This document shows, in pieces, positions 42,939 through 54,367 of a stretch of 64,000 bases of DNA. Numbering within the stretch: position 1 is the stretch's first letter; each line of letters opens with the position of its first letter. Position numbers and translations under genes: made by a program. The stretch comes from Nelumbo lutea (lineage: Eukaryota > Streptophyta > Magnoliopsida > Proteales > Nelumbonaceae), in the NCBI GenBank assembly GCA_022828595.1, contig JAKGHH010000002.1, forward strand, positions 70,652,383 to 70,716,382, given 5' to 3'. The notes beneath the pieces are model-generated. The model did not search any database and had not been told where the DNA came from. It saw only the letters and a program-made list of their open reading frames with translations.

Positions 42939-43724
42939 TTAGACAAGAAGCGGCTTAGAGCGGCTCTGAACCTCTTTTACTTTCCGATGTGGTTTCATAT
43001 ATAGAATGGCTTTTATTTTGTCCGGGTTCGCCTCAATACCGCGTCGATTGACAATATAGCCTAGGAACTTGCCCGATGTGACGCCGAAGACACACTTGTT
43101 GAGATTCAACTTCATGCTAAACTGACGCAGGATTTGGAAAACAGAATCTAAGTCTTGTATTAACTCTTGTGAAATTTGAGTCTTGACGACCATGTCGTCT
43201 ACATAGCACTCTATCTTCGTACCAATTAGGGGCCGAAATAGCTTATTTACAAGTCTTTGGAAAGTTGCCCCGACATTTTTTAGTCCAAAGGGCATGACTT
43301 TGTAGCAATACAGGCCGAACTCGGTTATGAAGCTGGTTTTTTCCTCATCGGATGGGTCCATCCTAACTTGGTTGTAGCTCGAGTAGGCGTCCGGGAAGCT
43401 TAGCAACTCGTTTCCCGAGGTCGCGTCCACTAGGCGGTCAATTATGGGGAGGGGGAAGCAATCTTTCGGGCAAGCTCGGTTCAGGTCGGTATAGTCGACG
43501 CACATGCGCCACTTGCCGCTTGCCTTTTTTACCAACACCGGGTTGGCCACCCAGCTCGGGTAGTGGACTTCCCTTATGAAGTTTGCTGCGAGGAGCTTCT
43601 CAACCTCCTCATCAACCGCTCTCCAGCGTTCGGGGGCTAAGTTGCGTTTCTTCTGTCTAACGGGTCTGACTACAGGGTCAGTATTAAGTTTGTGAGTTAT
43701 CAGTCCGGGGCTAATGCCGGGCAT
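42939..43724 (-). pseudogene. pol: Gypsy reverse transcriptase
   Basis: About 260 residues of the RT core: WVANPVLVKKASGKWRMCVD, YTDLNRACPKDCFPLP, VMPFGLKN and the catalytic YVDDMVVK. An unusual feature is FPDAYSSYNQ where relatives have FMDAYSGYNQ. The frame collapses at EVQSRSKPLL, where a small deletion/frameshift removes the expected L-T-G-R-L; the next frame carries ALSRFLSKSADRCQPFF of the RNase H entry. Confidence 0.9.
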
Positions 43725-43736
43725 GTCGGCCGCGGA

Positions 43737-44849
43737 CTAGGCAAAAATATCTAAATTTTGAAGTAAAAAACTCACCAGTTCGGCTCGTAGGGGGTCTTCG
43801 ATGGAAGCTCCGATGCTTAATGTGCGAGCTGGGTCCGTAGCTGAAGTCGGGATTGCGACTGTTTCCTCCGTGGGTGAAGCTCGCTCCTCACCTTGCTCCG
43901 CCGGCAGCTCCAGTTCGAAGTCGTCGGCCGCCTTGGTTTTTCCCTTTAGGGCGGCAACGTAGCACTTGCGGGACTCGAGCTGGTCGCCCCGCGCTACCCC
44001 TATACCGAAGTCCGTAGGGAACTTCATGGCCAAATAGTAGGTGGAGACCGCTGCCCGTAGGATATGCGTGATAGGCCGCCCTATTATGGCATTGTATGGG
44101 GAGGGGGTCGCGACCACCAGGAAATCATGGTTGAGTCTGACCGCACAAGGCCATGTGCCGACTTCCACAGGAACAGTTACTTTTCTGAGGGGCCTGACTT
44201 CCTCTCTGCTGAAACCTACCAGGGGAGTGTTCGCGGGCTTCAGCTCGCTCCTCTTTAACTGCAGCTGGTCAAATGCTGATTTGAAGAGGATGTCCGCTGA
44301 GCTGCCTGAATCTATGAGTACACGCCTGACCTCGAAGTCGCTGATCCTTAGCTTAATGACAAGCGCGTCATCATGGGGGTAGTGGACTCCTCGCGCGTCG
44401 TCCTCCGTGAAAAAGATTGGTTCTTCGGTCTTTGGTCTTTTTGGGGGGTTCCGTTCTTCAAGGGCCGCTTCGCGAACTGAAGTCCGGGCTGCTGCCAAGG
44501 TACACCCCGCTACCACCAAACCTCCCACTATTACATGGATGGTTCCCCGAACTGGCCTCTCTTCCGGAGGCTGCTTCTGCAACGGTTCGGCATGTCTGTT
44601 GCTAGACTCGGGGGCATCCTTTTCGTGCTCCCTTTGCCGACATGCTTTATTGTTATTGCTGTGCTGTACAAAGTTTCTCAAGTATCCACGACGGATGAGT
44701 CCCTCTATCTCGTCCCGGAGGTTATTACACTGTTCGGTGCTATGACCATGGTCTCTATGGAAACTACAATACAAATTCTTGTTTCTCTCGTTCGGATTTC
44801 CTTTTAGGCGAGGTGGCCACTTAACGTACGGAGCGTCTTTGATCGTCAT
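43737..44849 (-). pseudogene. Gypsy gag C-terminus and aspartic protease
   Basis: About 370 residues. Near residue 25-50 is YCSFHRDHGHSTEQCNNLRD, the zinc-knuckle-like motif of Tat gag; near 180 is VLIDSGSSADILF, the protease active site (D-S/T-G). It is separated from the gag core by a short out-of-frame stretch at 44850-44918. The frame ends with TAG directly after LLQNLDIFA, at the place where relatives have Trp, and the same frame goes on into RT after it, so this is a single nonsense mutation. Confidence 0.85.
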
Positions 44850-44918
44850 TAAGATCTCTGTCTGCCTCGTGTTTAACGGCGTGTAGTCCGTCCGAACTGC
44901 TAGGGGGGCCCGGAAGGA

Positions 44919-46382
44919 CTAGTTCGGCTTCGGCTCCCGGGTCGGGTTTTTTCTATTCACCGGGTTGGAGAGCTCGCCTTCTCTCTTTCTTTTCTCGTTC
45001 CCGCCTTCGGTTCGTTGGTTGATTTCTTCCTCTGTCCTCATGAACTTATCCGCGAGTTTGAGGAATTCGGCCACGGTCGCGGGCTGGTTGGCCACCATGT
45101 GCCATTTGAACTCTTTGTGCGTCACCCCTCTTTTGGCCGCCGCGAGCTGCACTGCGGGGTCCAACCGCGGTATTTGCAAGCATGCTTTGTTGAACCGCTT
45201 GATGTATCCCCGAATAGATTCTCCTTCTCTTTGGACCACTCCGAAGATGCTTTCCTCTGTTCTAGGGCACCGTCGGCTGGTGACAAAGTGTGTGGTGAAG
45301 ACTTGCACGAACTGGGCCCAGCACTTTATCGACCCGGGGGCCAGGTTCCTGTACCAAGTGCGGGCTACCCCCCTGAGGGTGGTGGTAAAGGCCATGCACA
45401 TGCACGATTCGGTAGCCCTGGCAAGGTGCATTTGCGACTGAAAGGCGTCAACGTGGTCGTTGGGGTCGAAGGACCCATCGTACTTGTCCAGAGGTGGGAG
45501 CTTGAAGTCTCTGGGTAAGGGGACCGCCAGGAGTTCCGGTGCGAGGGGGGAAGGAACGGAGAGAGCCGGGGCAGCCCCTACCTTGTACGAGCTCGTGTCT
45601 TTGCCTCTGAATTCCGACAAGGCGCGGGTGGCGGTTTGGCGACTTCGCCGGCGCCTTCGCCGTTGAGCAGGCCTTGTGGTGGCGCTGCTGGCCTCCGTGT
45701 TACCGAGCTCGATGGGCCCGGAGTGCTGGTAGTCTGCCGCCAGGGCGCTGAGTCAGTTTTTGGTGAGCGGGAGCTCGGGCTGGGAGTGCCGGGGTGCCGA
45801 CCTCGCGGGCGAGGTTCCCGACCCGCCTGCGGGTTGCAAGGCGGGGATGACATTTTTCTCTCTTCGGCCTGGGGACGAGGCCTGGCTGTTGGGGTGGTTC
45901 TGGGGCCGGGAGGCCTTCGCCTGGCAGGGGCGCCCATCCTGCGGGGAGGCCTTGACCGGCATCGGAGCGGGGTGGCGAGGTGGAAGTAGTGGTTGGTTCA
46001 GTGGCAGTTGGGGGAACTGCTGTTGATAGTGATATTGGGAGATGTTGTGCAGCACTTGGTGCTGGTGAAGCTGGTGTTGCTGGAATTGTTGCATTTGGGC
46101 TTGCATTGTCCGCATGCACTGCATCAGGTCCTCCAATCGGTTTTGGCTAGCTGCCAGGGGGACGGCAGTTGGTTCAGTGAAAGTTGTCTCAATGGGGAGA
46201 GGAAAGGGGACGTTTGTGGTAGGAGGGTTTACGGGTGCCACTGTTTGTGGCGTGTTCAAGATGGGGATCCCATCCGCCGAAAGGGGGATGGTGAACTGTC
46301 CAACGCACACTACGGGGACCTGAAATTGCTCCCCGGTGGCGTTTGTCTCCGTGCCACGTCCGGTGTTGCTGGAGGAGGCCAT
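44919..46382 (-). pseudogene. gag: Gypsy gag, broken into three frames
   Basis: Starts at ATG 46382 (MASSSNTGRGTE) with a Q/H-rich segment; the frame is lost near 45940, continues in a Pro/Arg-rich frame (45937-45578), and shifts again near 45600 to the capsid core. The core (45620-44919) has the retrotransposon gag signature: LPPLDKYDGSFDPNDHVDAF, TLRGVARTWYRNL, ESIRGYIKRFNKACLQIP. It forms the virus-like particle in active relatives. The two frameshifts lie in G/C runs; they are disabling unless they are recoding sites, for which there is no sign. Confidence 0.85.
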
Positions 46383-46448
46383 GAGTGTTGGGTTTTTTGA
46401 AGAAAAAAGGGGGTATCGAAGTTTGGAGGGAGGCTTTTTGAAGCGTTT

Positions 46449-46466
46449 CCCACAGACGACGCCAAT
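46449..46466 (-). other. Gypsy primer-binding-site region
   Basis: Read on the minus strand the sequence next to the LTR is ATTGGCGTCGTCTGTGGG, after the usual two-to-three-base gap. This resembles the TGGCGCCGTCTGTGGG start seen in many plant Gypsy elements. The priming tRNA was not determined. Confidence 0.7.
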
Positions 46467-47243
46467 TGATGGAGCGTGATCCGGCTGGTCTTAGCTGTCC
46501 GCTGCCTTGCTTCCGAACGGGGTAGCAGGGAACCTGAAACGGAGGAGATGGGAAAGCTCCGGGGGGAACCCGGTGTAGAGGCTCCGAAGCTCAAGTTAGA
46601 ATCCTTCAAAAGCAAGGTAATACCAGATAGCGCAAAGTTTGCATACCTCCGTTGTCAGGGGGCAGGGGGCTCTTATAGTCACTTCGTGTACTCGTCCCGA
46701 GGCCCTTGTCAGATCGGGTATGATTACCCTTGCGCTTGTCAACTCGGCCGTCGTCCTTTCTGCTGAGACAAAACCGTCACTGTCTAACCGTCTAACTGGA
46801 GATGACGGCGTCAGTGGCGGTGGCAGGTGGCCGTTTAGAGTGCTGCTGCGAAACGTCAGATCCCAAGTCAGTCAGGCGTGGCGCCCTCGGGCACGGACTT
46901 CCCTGGTGTCAGGCATGGTACGACTTGTTTGGCTTTGGTGCCCAGAAGATGATGCGAAGTGCTGAGCGAGGCGGTCTTGAGCTCGGAGGTATCCCGAACT
47001 GTTACAAGGTGGGTCAGTTTGGCAAAGTCTATCCCGAGCTGTTACATGGGTCAGTTCGGCGAAGTCTATCCCGAGCTGTTACAAGGTGGCAGTTAGGCGA
47101 AATCTATCCCGAGCTGTTACAAGGTGGGTCATTTCGGCGAAGTATGTCCCCTTATTCCCGCCTAGGCTTGGCCCCTTTTGCCGAGCTGTCGTTTCTGCCA
47201 CGTATCTCATAATAGAGAGGTCGGACCAAATCTTCCTTCATCA
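46467..47243 (-). repeat. Gypsy 5' LTR (777 bp)
   Basis: 5' LTR in element orientation, as the primer-binding-site side is at 46466. Termini TGATG/CATCA. Contains four tandem units of about 38 bp (46989-47146). Confidence 0.95.
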
Positions 47244-47248
47244 GGTTG

Positions 47249-48450
47249 CATTTGGCATTCCTTATTTTAAGGACTTGTTTCCTTTTTGTAGTTAAATTGC
47301 CCTATGAACACTGAGTTTTTAATAGCAAAAAGGAGATAAAATAAGTAATGCCAAATGCAGCTTTAAACACTTCCATTAAACAATACTATCTCTTGGATTT
47401 TGATTCATCATTCTTAGGGTGATTTTTCAAGTAAACATGCCTATTTTCAATCACAACAAAATAGGTTCCATAATCTTAAATCCAATCAAGAAAGATGTTT
47501 TAAATGGATATGGAAACTTCCTATCCCTCCTAGTTATCAACTATTCATGTGGCATGTGGTTAACAATTTCATTCCAAGAAAGGAAGTCTTATTTTCATCC
47601 TATAGTGAAATCCATTGTAGGCTCTGTCATCAAGACTCAAAATCCATCAACCATCTTTTCTTTGAATGCCCTTTTGCTAAATCTATCTTATTTGTTGCAA
47701 CATGGAATATAAATCTTCAAAATCTTTTCCGAAATTCATGGCCAAATTGTATTAATTCCTTGATTATAATGTTTTCCTTGATCATAATCTCATTTTTGTG
47801 GTATTAAGTTGGTATGCGCTAGCCTTATATTATATTTGGTTTGCAATAAATGAAAAGCGTGTAAAAGATAGATAGATTTAAGTACAATGGATCTTAATGT
47901 GGATTGATAATATTTTTAACTTAGTTATGCACCCCACAATTGGTATAAACAATCCTGATACTCATCAGAAGTTTAACTTGAGGATGGGAGAAATTTATCC
48001 CCAAATATCTTTTCATTTGGTATCATATGCTAATCTAAGTCGCTATCATGTGTAGGTATTGTAGGTGGAAAGTCTAAGAACCTAGGATTTGTAGAGGAAA
48101 CTGAACTTTACGCCATTTTGCAAGGAATATGTTGCTCAGTTTTCAAGAGGAAACATTCTCATATGCTCGGATTTGTTTAATGTGCTACAAGAGTTGCAAT
48201 CAAAGTTTACCCTTCCCTGGTCTTGCCTCTACTTTTTGTTCAAGACCAAAGAACTTTCTTAGAAATTCAACTCTTTATTTTCTGTTATATTAGAAAATAT
48301 AATATCCCAACTTATTCAATTACTCAAAGAGCAAAAAACACAATCTAGGACTTTTTTCACTTTACTACTTACCCATATTGGGTTCCAAATATTATGAACT
48401 ATGTAAATGTTTTTTCTATCTAATATAGTTTGTTTATTTATAAATAGAAA
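47249..48450 (+). mobile_element. L1 LINE, 3' part after the Gypsy insertion
   Basis: Continues the L1 of 33087-37261: FKWIWKLPIPPSYQLFMWHV, the zinc motif CRLCHQDSKSINHLFFECPF, then RNase H pieces near 48060-48120 (GFVEETELYAILQGI). It ends in an AATAGAAAAAAGG tail near 48450. Decayed. Confidence 0.8.
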
Positions 48451-48659
48451 AAAGGTATGTGAAAATCCCTATAAATCCTTAAGTAAATGTTTTCACCAAA
48501 TACGTGGATGTTAAAGCACCTTGAGATATAATTCATTTGTTTATTATATAATCATTTAAAGAAAATTTAAATTCAAGTTTCATCCTATATTATGAATTAG
48601 CTATGCTTGTATTCAATACATGAAAGAAGGCTTCAAAAAATAATGAAAAAAAATTTAGG

Positions 48660-49263
48660 ATCTAGCCATTAACCAAGAGTGGTTATAGGTTTATATTTTT
48701 AGCTACAGTCATTGTAAACCGCGGCTATAGATTTATGTCTTTTCTTCCTACGGGCAATTCACATCCGTAGCTACACATTGTTGTTCTTCTGCTATTGACA
48801 ACTTGAACCGTAGCTATAGGTTATTTTTATAGCTACGGTCAGTTAATATCCGTAGCTATAGATTGATATTCTTATAGGTTATTTTTATAGCTACGGTTAG
48901 TTAATATCCGTAGCTATAGATTGATATTCTTTTGTTATCGACTATTTACACCATAGCTATAAATTCAAATTTTGTAGCTATGGACATCACAAAATTGTAG
49001 CTAGAAAGTCAATTTGTAGCTACAAACAACTTAAAAACTGTAGCTATAAATGCATATATAATTATTTAGATTAGGCTTTAGCCACGAACACAAACTGTAA
49101 CTATAGGCTAGTTCTAACTATGGATTTGTTCAGTTGTAGCTATTGTCTATAGCCACCACGACGACTGTAGCTACTGTTTCTTAACCGTATCCAGTCCGTA
49201 GCTACGGTTTTGCATTTATAGCTACGGATTTGGCCATAGCTATAGACCTATTTTCTTGTAGTG
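48660..49263. mobile_element. CACTA (En/Spm-type) element terminus with subterminal repeats
   Basis: The right border reads CTTGTAGTG at 49255-49263; on the complement this is CACTACAAGAAAATAGGTC, the canonical CACTA end. Inward lie about 18 copies of TAGCTA-core units (CCGTAGCTATAG and complement) in both orientations over 570 bases, the classic transposase-binding array. A 58-bp unit is tandemly doubled at about 48825-48940. The opposite end was not found in the window. Confidence 0.85.
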
Positions 49264-50057
49264 GTGAGTGAGACCTCGTTGACTCCCAGGAGAAGTGGGC
49301 ACCCGTAATGAATACAACATACAACTTAGTTGGCGGTGGCAACCTCTCCTCGATCACTGCCACCACTAACCTGTCCTCCGAGACAGATCCGTTAACTTAT
49401 TCGGTTTTCTAGGTCATTTAATAGTTGTAGAACTCTCACCATTGATGCCAGAAGATCATAGAATTTCTAATCTAAATCACAATCTAGAAAAGTAAAAAAA
49501 AAATGAAAGAAAGAAAATCAAAATAAAATAGTTATAGAGAGGAAGGGGCGAATGTAGAGAGTGAATCTCTTACTGCTATCACCGAAATCCATTCAGAAAT
49601 TATGACTTAAAAAAAGGCAAAGTCCAAACCACTGCATTTTCATGGGCAACAATGGAGGAGGAATAAAGGGTTTGCCTTTACACTAGAGACCTTACCGTTC
49701 AAGTGCTGGTTCGGGTTTCAAATGATGTAGTGTTCTTAGCAGTGGTTCCTGGGTGGTCCATTCTGTGTTTCTTCTGTGGGCAAGGGTGTGGAGACTGCTC
49801 ATATGGGTGCTAATGGTGAAGCTCTGAAAAGTAGGAGCCGTTGGATTAGGCATGTTGAATTTTCAAAATTTTCATTTTGCAAATTTAAAGAACGATAGGT
49901 AAAATAATCTTTTTAATCCTTCCGTTAATGGATACTTGTGGAAAAGAAGGTTTAATCAATTATCAGAAACAATAGGGATACTTTAAGACAATACTGAAAT
50001 AGTAGGAATATAGTTAGTCAATTTCCTAAACTTAAAGGTAGTTTAAGAAATATGCCC
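49264..50057. mobile_element. MULE remnant with one terminal repeat
   Basis: From about 49945 to 50057, AATTATCAGAAACAATAGGG, ACTTTAAGACAATACTGAAA and the TTTAAGAAATATGCCC end match the right inverted repeat of the Pack-MULE at 724-2528. A left repeat is missing; the CACTA end lies where it might have been. The intervening 680 bases show no recognised gene. Confidence 0.5.
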
Positions 50058-50568
50058 AAAAGAATAAAGATTCTGATAGTAACCACATATACACTTTTTG
50101 TATGTATTGGCAACGAGGTATTAAGCTCAATTATTTATTTAGGTAGACCAAAATCATGTGAAGCAAAAATGGATTGGAATCAATTAAACAAATAAACCAA
50201 TGCAATAAATTTAACGAGATTGCAAAAGGTATAATAACAAAAATATAGCAATACAAGAATTAAGACAGGATTTTGAGAATTGTAAAACATCCATAACCGT
50301 AAAATAACTCATAAAATATAGATTTGCAAAATGATCATTGATTTCTTTTATGAAACCAATAAAAATTTATATTAAATTCTTATGCTTAGACTCAATGATT
50401 TCAATAAATTAAAATGTTTCAACCACTCTTTCCTCGGCGCATATTTTCGTTGTTACACCTAACCCCCAACCAAGAGGGTTAATTACACACCTAATGGCTT
50501 TCGGTTAGTTTCCCTACATAGGGATGTTAGTGGATCGGGTCTACTTCAGTCCAAACTCAAGATGAAGT

Positions 50569-50820
50569 CATGGTTCAAAGTATTGATACAATATATTCGA
50601 TACGAGGCATATCGTATCGTATCTTTTGAAAAAGATACGGTTTGAAATGCTTATTTCCAGGTGTTTTGGACCTCTATATTTTTTTTAATAATAAAAAATA
50701 TCTTATAAGCTTCTGAAAAAACTAAAATTTGAAAAAAAACTAAAAAAATATGTATTGGTCGTTTCTAATTACTGATATGATACGACTAAAACTCGCATCA
50801 TATCGATACTTTAAATCTTG
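50569..50820. mobile_element. MITE with 8-bp target duplication, TATCGATA-type termini, copy 2
   Basis: Termini CATGGTTCAAAGTATTGATA and complement CAAGATTTAAAGTATCGATA match copy 1 at 36521. Flanks GATGAAGT (50561-50568) and GATGAAGC (50821-50828) agree at seven of eight bases. Interior AT-rich. Confidence 0.8.
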
Positions 50821-50828
50821 GATGAAGC

Positions 50829-52266
50829 AATATCAACTCGACCTAACTAAATGAAGAGAGGTTTCTAAACCCGCCCCGCCACAGTTCATATATGTATGTA
50901 GTACACCTATATTGATATTATATACACTAATATTTTCAAGGTTGCATTGTCAAAAGGGATTAGTTTGGATTCACCCCAACCAAAACTTGACTTGAAACCT
51001 TTTAAGATTGACTTGACCTTAACCCAATAGAGTTTTTATCACCTAACTCGGTCCATTGACATCCGTACCCCTACAACTACATCTATCAAGTCAATTGTTG
51101 GTGCTACTACTGCTACTACAATGATAGGTTGTAAACTTTCTAATTGGAGAGAGGAAAGCCTTAAGTTTAAGCATATTCACCATCTTTTAGATGTGATTTA
51201 CTTCACAATTGGCCATGTTTGGAATAAAACTCATACTTTGGGTTTCGGTGGTTAGAAATTGTGAAGAAGAGAAGGCAAAAATTGGGTTTTTAAAATATTA
51301 TAATAGTTACATGATGTCACATGTTAACAAAACGTGATGAATAATAGTTGAGATGTATTTTTTCTATTGTTAAAAAGGTTTAGGGTAATTTACGTCATTT
51401 TAAGAGTAGTAGAGGTACAATTAATTAATTTTGAAAAACTTAGGGGTAGTTTAGTATTTAACCCAATAATAGTAATAGCGGCCTAGTGGGTTGTGGGATC
51501 GATCATTCTCCAGAAAACATAAACACAATTGAGATATTGAGTTATTATGGGTCGTACACACTTTATGGTTGCCTTGGACCAAAATGATTGATCCCACAAC
51601 TTATAAAAAAACTATCAAGTTCTGTTAAATTGGTCTCAATAAAATGGTGGTTCTATGTTCCCTACCATTAGAACTAAATAACAACATTTATTTTATTTTT
51701 TTTTAATATTTTACATCAATTAATTAAAAAAAAAGTACCATTTTATTGTTAGTGGTAAAAAACACTAAACTAAAAAAATTCAACTACTATTATAATTTTC
51801 ATATGACATTTTGCCACGAAAAAAGACCCATAACATCATGCTTTTGATATTGTTTTGTGAAACTTAGCAAAAAGCATGAATTATCATCCACGGTCATCAT
51901 TAAAAGCATCCTATGGACAGAAAAGAGAAGTGAGAGTAGAATCGCCAAAGATATGAAAGATGAAGATCATATGTAAGGATGTTTGTGTTGATCAACTACC
52001 ATCTTGTGTAAGAGTTCATTTTTATTGGAACTCATTTGGTGGCCTTAGATGAATCTTGGGGCCTAGTAGGTGATTAGGACTTCACTGGTGGCATGTTAAA
52101 GTCCCAAATCAACCTAAGGATCCTCCCGATAGAGATGATTGCAAAGACAATTAAATGTTTCTAATTCAATGAAAAAACTAATGCTACTAAAAACGAGTGA
52201 TGGAGCCTTTTGATTTCATAAACTTGACTGTTAAGGAAAGTTTTCCTCTTGGGCAATTGCAAAGCT
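50829..52266. other. intergenic, MULE right-end relic at 51375-51468, no gene seen
   Basis: AT-rich. At 51375-51468 the phrase GTTTAGGGTAATTTA ... CTTAGGGGTAGTTTAGTATT resembles the Pack-MULE right end, diverged and with no partner. Nothing else recognised. Confidence 0.45.
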
Positions 52267-52400
52267 CTATAAATACTAATAGAGATACACACACATCAGT
52301 TCGTCCATCTGACTAGAAGGCAACTGAGTCCCAAGAGAAGTCCCTCATCAGTTTGGCTTTACAGTGTAGTGCAAGGAGAGGACAAGGCTATGTTCATGAT
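52267..52400 (+). promoter_or_regulatory. possible core promoter (TATA box) without a recognised gene
   Basis: CTATAAATA at 52267-52275 is followed by a CA-rich start-like region (ACACACACATCAG) 30 bases on. No LTR borders, ORF or hairpin could be tied to it. It could be a solo LTR relic or chance. Confidence 0.2.
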
Positions 52401-52917
52401 CTGATGCACTTCATGGAATGGACACAACTTTCAACTCATATACTCTAAGTACATCATTTATATTCTAGGAGTATAGGTCGATCTTGATGCTTCTATCCCG
52501 TTTAGAAGCTTTTATTTTTTACTATCATCTTATTCTTGAGCTTTATATTTAGATATCTGTTTAATGAAAATATGGACTACCCTTTATAGTGAGAGGTTAT
52601 TTTTCAATTCAGTCATCATGTCTTTATCGACAAATCCTTTAAAGTTCAAACTCAGGAGAACAACTTCAAAAATAATAGAAGCATAAGCAAAATAAAAAAT
52701 AAAGTTAAGAAAACTCATAAAGGAGAAGCCAAGTGGACCACTTATATGTTCAGCTTATTTAAGCAAACCACTATGACTAGGGGAAATGAGCAGTCTTGGA
52801 CAAATGATTCACACCAACGGTAAGCAACAATGTGAATAGCGATTGGAGAAGAGAGGTGAGAATTATGGTCAAAGAGAGTCAACAAATCCACCATGAATGG
52901 TGCTAATAGAGAAAATG

Positions 52918-53330
52918 TAGGGTTGTCAATGGGTTGGGGCTGACCTGATGACCCGAACCGATTGGGCCGGTTTCGGTTCCAGGAACTGGAACCAATACAT
53001 CGATTTCGGGTTCTGATATAGTGTCCCAATTATTATCCATTCAAACTGGTTCCACCCTGTCCTGAACCAATCCAGACCCGACCTGAACTATATACACATA
53101 ATATATGATATACATATACTATATCTAATGAATAATATATGTATGTATTATATTTATTTATTATAATTGGGTTTGTTTGATCAGACCCGATTGTCCAAAG
53201 AGCCGATCGGTTTGGTTCTGGGTCTAAAAATTACTTGGGTTCGGTTCAGTTTTGGTCCTTCAATATTTCATGTTGGGTCGATTCTATTTCTATCTAGTCT
53301 CGACCGAAACCTGACCCATTGACAACCCTA
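52918..53330. mobile_element. hAT-type MITE with perfect 17-bp TIRs and 8-bp target duplication
   Basis: TIR TAGGGTTGTCAATGGGT is exactly repeated as its complement at the right end. Flanks are the perfect 8-bp repeat AGAAAATG (52910-52917, 53331-53338). Interior holds GGTTCGGTT/CCGAACC-type repeats and an AT-rich centre; no coding frame. Confidence 0.95.
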
Positions 53331-53670
53331 AGAAAATGACAAGGAATAAGATATTTAGGGGAAAAAGAGATAAATAGAAAGGTAGTAAAGGGAGTGAGAG
53401 AAAGGAAACACGAGAATCTAGAAGTTTATTTTTTATATTCTTTTTGGGTAAATTGTAAACTGTAAACTGTCACCCTATACCATGGCAGTAGTGACACTTA
53501 GCCCTCAAAACTTTCATTTGTGACAAATACCCACCTTGAACTTTCAGATTCTAGCTATGTGTACCCGTTGTTAGCATTTTGTCAATTTATTATGCATATG
53601 CTTAAACACTTCTAAAATCCTATATTGCCCTTATATCATTTTATGAAATCATTTTGCAAAAAAAAAAAAA

Positions 53671-54367
53671 GGAAATTGTCTAAAACTCACCATTTGTTTT
53701 CAACATTTTTCTTAAACTCACCATAACTTTTCAAAACGTCTAAAACTCACCATGTCAGTAAGTTTTTATTTTCCAAAACTAGTGCACCGTTAATGTTTCT
53801 TAAGAGAGGTGTCCACATCAGCATAAATAACAATATTTATGAGAAAATCACCCTTAAATGGCAATTTGGAGGAAAAGGGTCTTTTTCATTTTTCAAGTTT
53901 CATTTTTTTTACATTTTTTGTTTTTTGTTACAATTTCTAATGTTTTTTTACATTTTTCTATTTTCTACCATCTATAAAATTTCCTGTATTTTTTGTTATT
54001 TATTTGCAATTTCTGTGTTTTCCTATAATTTTTATTTTTTTATTTTGTTTTCAATTTCTATAGTTTCTATAATTTGAAAATAATTTTTTATTTTGTGTGA
54101 AATTTCTATAATTTTTTATATTTTTTGTAATTTCTGTGTTTTTATATTTGAAAATATTTTTTGAACTTTTCCTTTTTTTCATGTCTAAATATAAAAATAT
54201 ATGTATATATTTTATATTTTTCTATGAAGGTTAAAATAATAATATATTAACAGCCGTTAATCTCTTTAACGTCAAGTTAGTGACATGGTGAACTTTAGAC
54301 ATTTTGAAATGTTGCGATGAGTTTAAGAGAAATGCTGAAAACTCATGGTGAGTTTTTGACAATTTCC
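53671..54367. mobile_element. MULE-like non-autonomous element with about 95-bp TIRs
   Basis: Left end GGAAATTGTCTAAAACTCAC and complement of right end GGAAATTGTCAAAAACTCAC continue in parallel for about 95 bases (TTCTTAAACTCACC, CATGTCA-TAA). The interior is T-rich and has no gene. Flanks are A-runs, so a target duplication cannot be judged. Confidence 0.75.

Larger units (their letters stand above)
37267..47243 (-). mobile_element. Ty3/Gypsy retrotransposon, Tat type, with antisense ORF
   Basis: Complete from LTR to LTR: two 777-bp LTRs starting TGATGG and ending CATCA, and 5-bp target duplication GGTTG (37262-37266, 47244-47248). Coding order on the minus strand is gag, protease, RT, RNase H, integrase, with the primer site next to the right LTR and the purine tract next to the left LTR, so transcription runs leftward. 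A further frame between integrase and 3' LTR runs in the opposite direction (PF04195-like), a known trait of Tat-lineage elements. Hand comparison of the LTRs gives about 24 differences in 777. Pol is broken by one stop and several frameshifts, so this copy is not autonomous. It sits inside an L1. Confidence 0.95.

Noticed and set aside
45015..45518. 167-residue plus-strand frame
   Set aside because: Antisense of the Gypsy gag core, which has clear family motifs on the minus strand.
48690..49260. Regularly spaced TAGCTA repeats looking like a CRISPR-type array
   Set aside because: Units occur in both orientations with irregular spacing and end at a CACTA terminus; a plant nuclear genome does not carry CRISPR arrays.
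52141..52600. Solo LTR or integrated pararetrovirus leader
   Set aside because: No TG...CA borders, target duplication, tRNA site or viral coding sequence could be seen; only a TATA box is supported.
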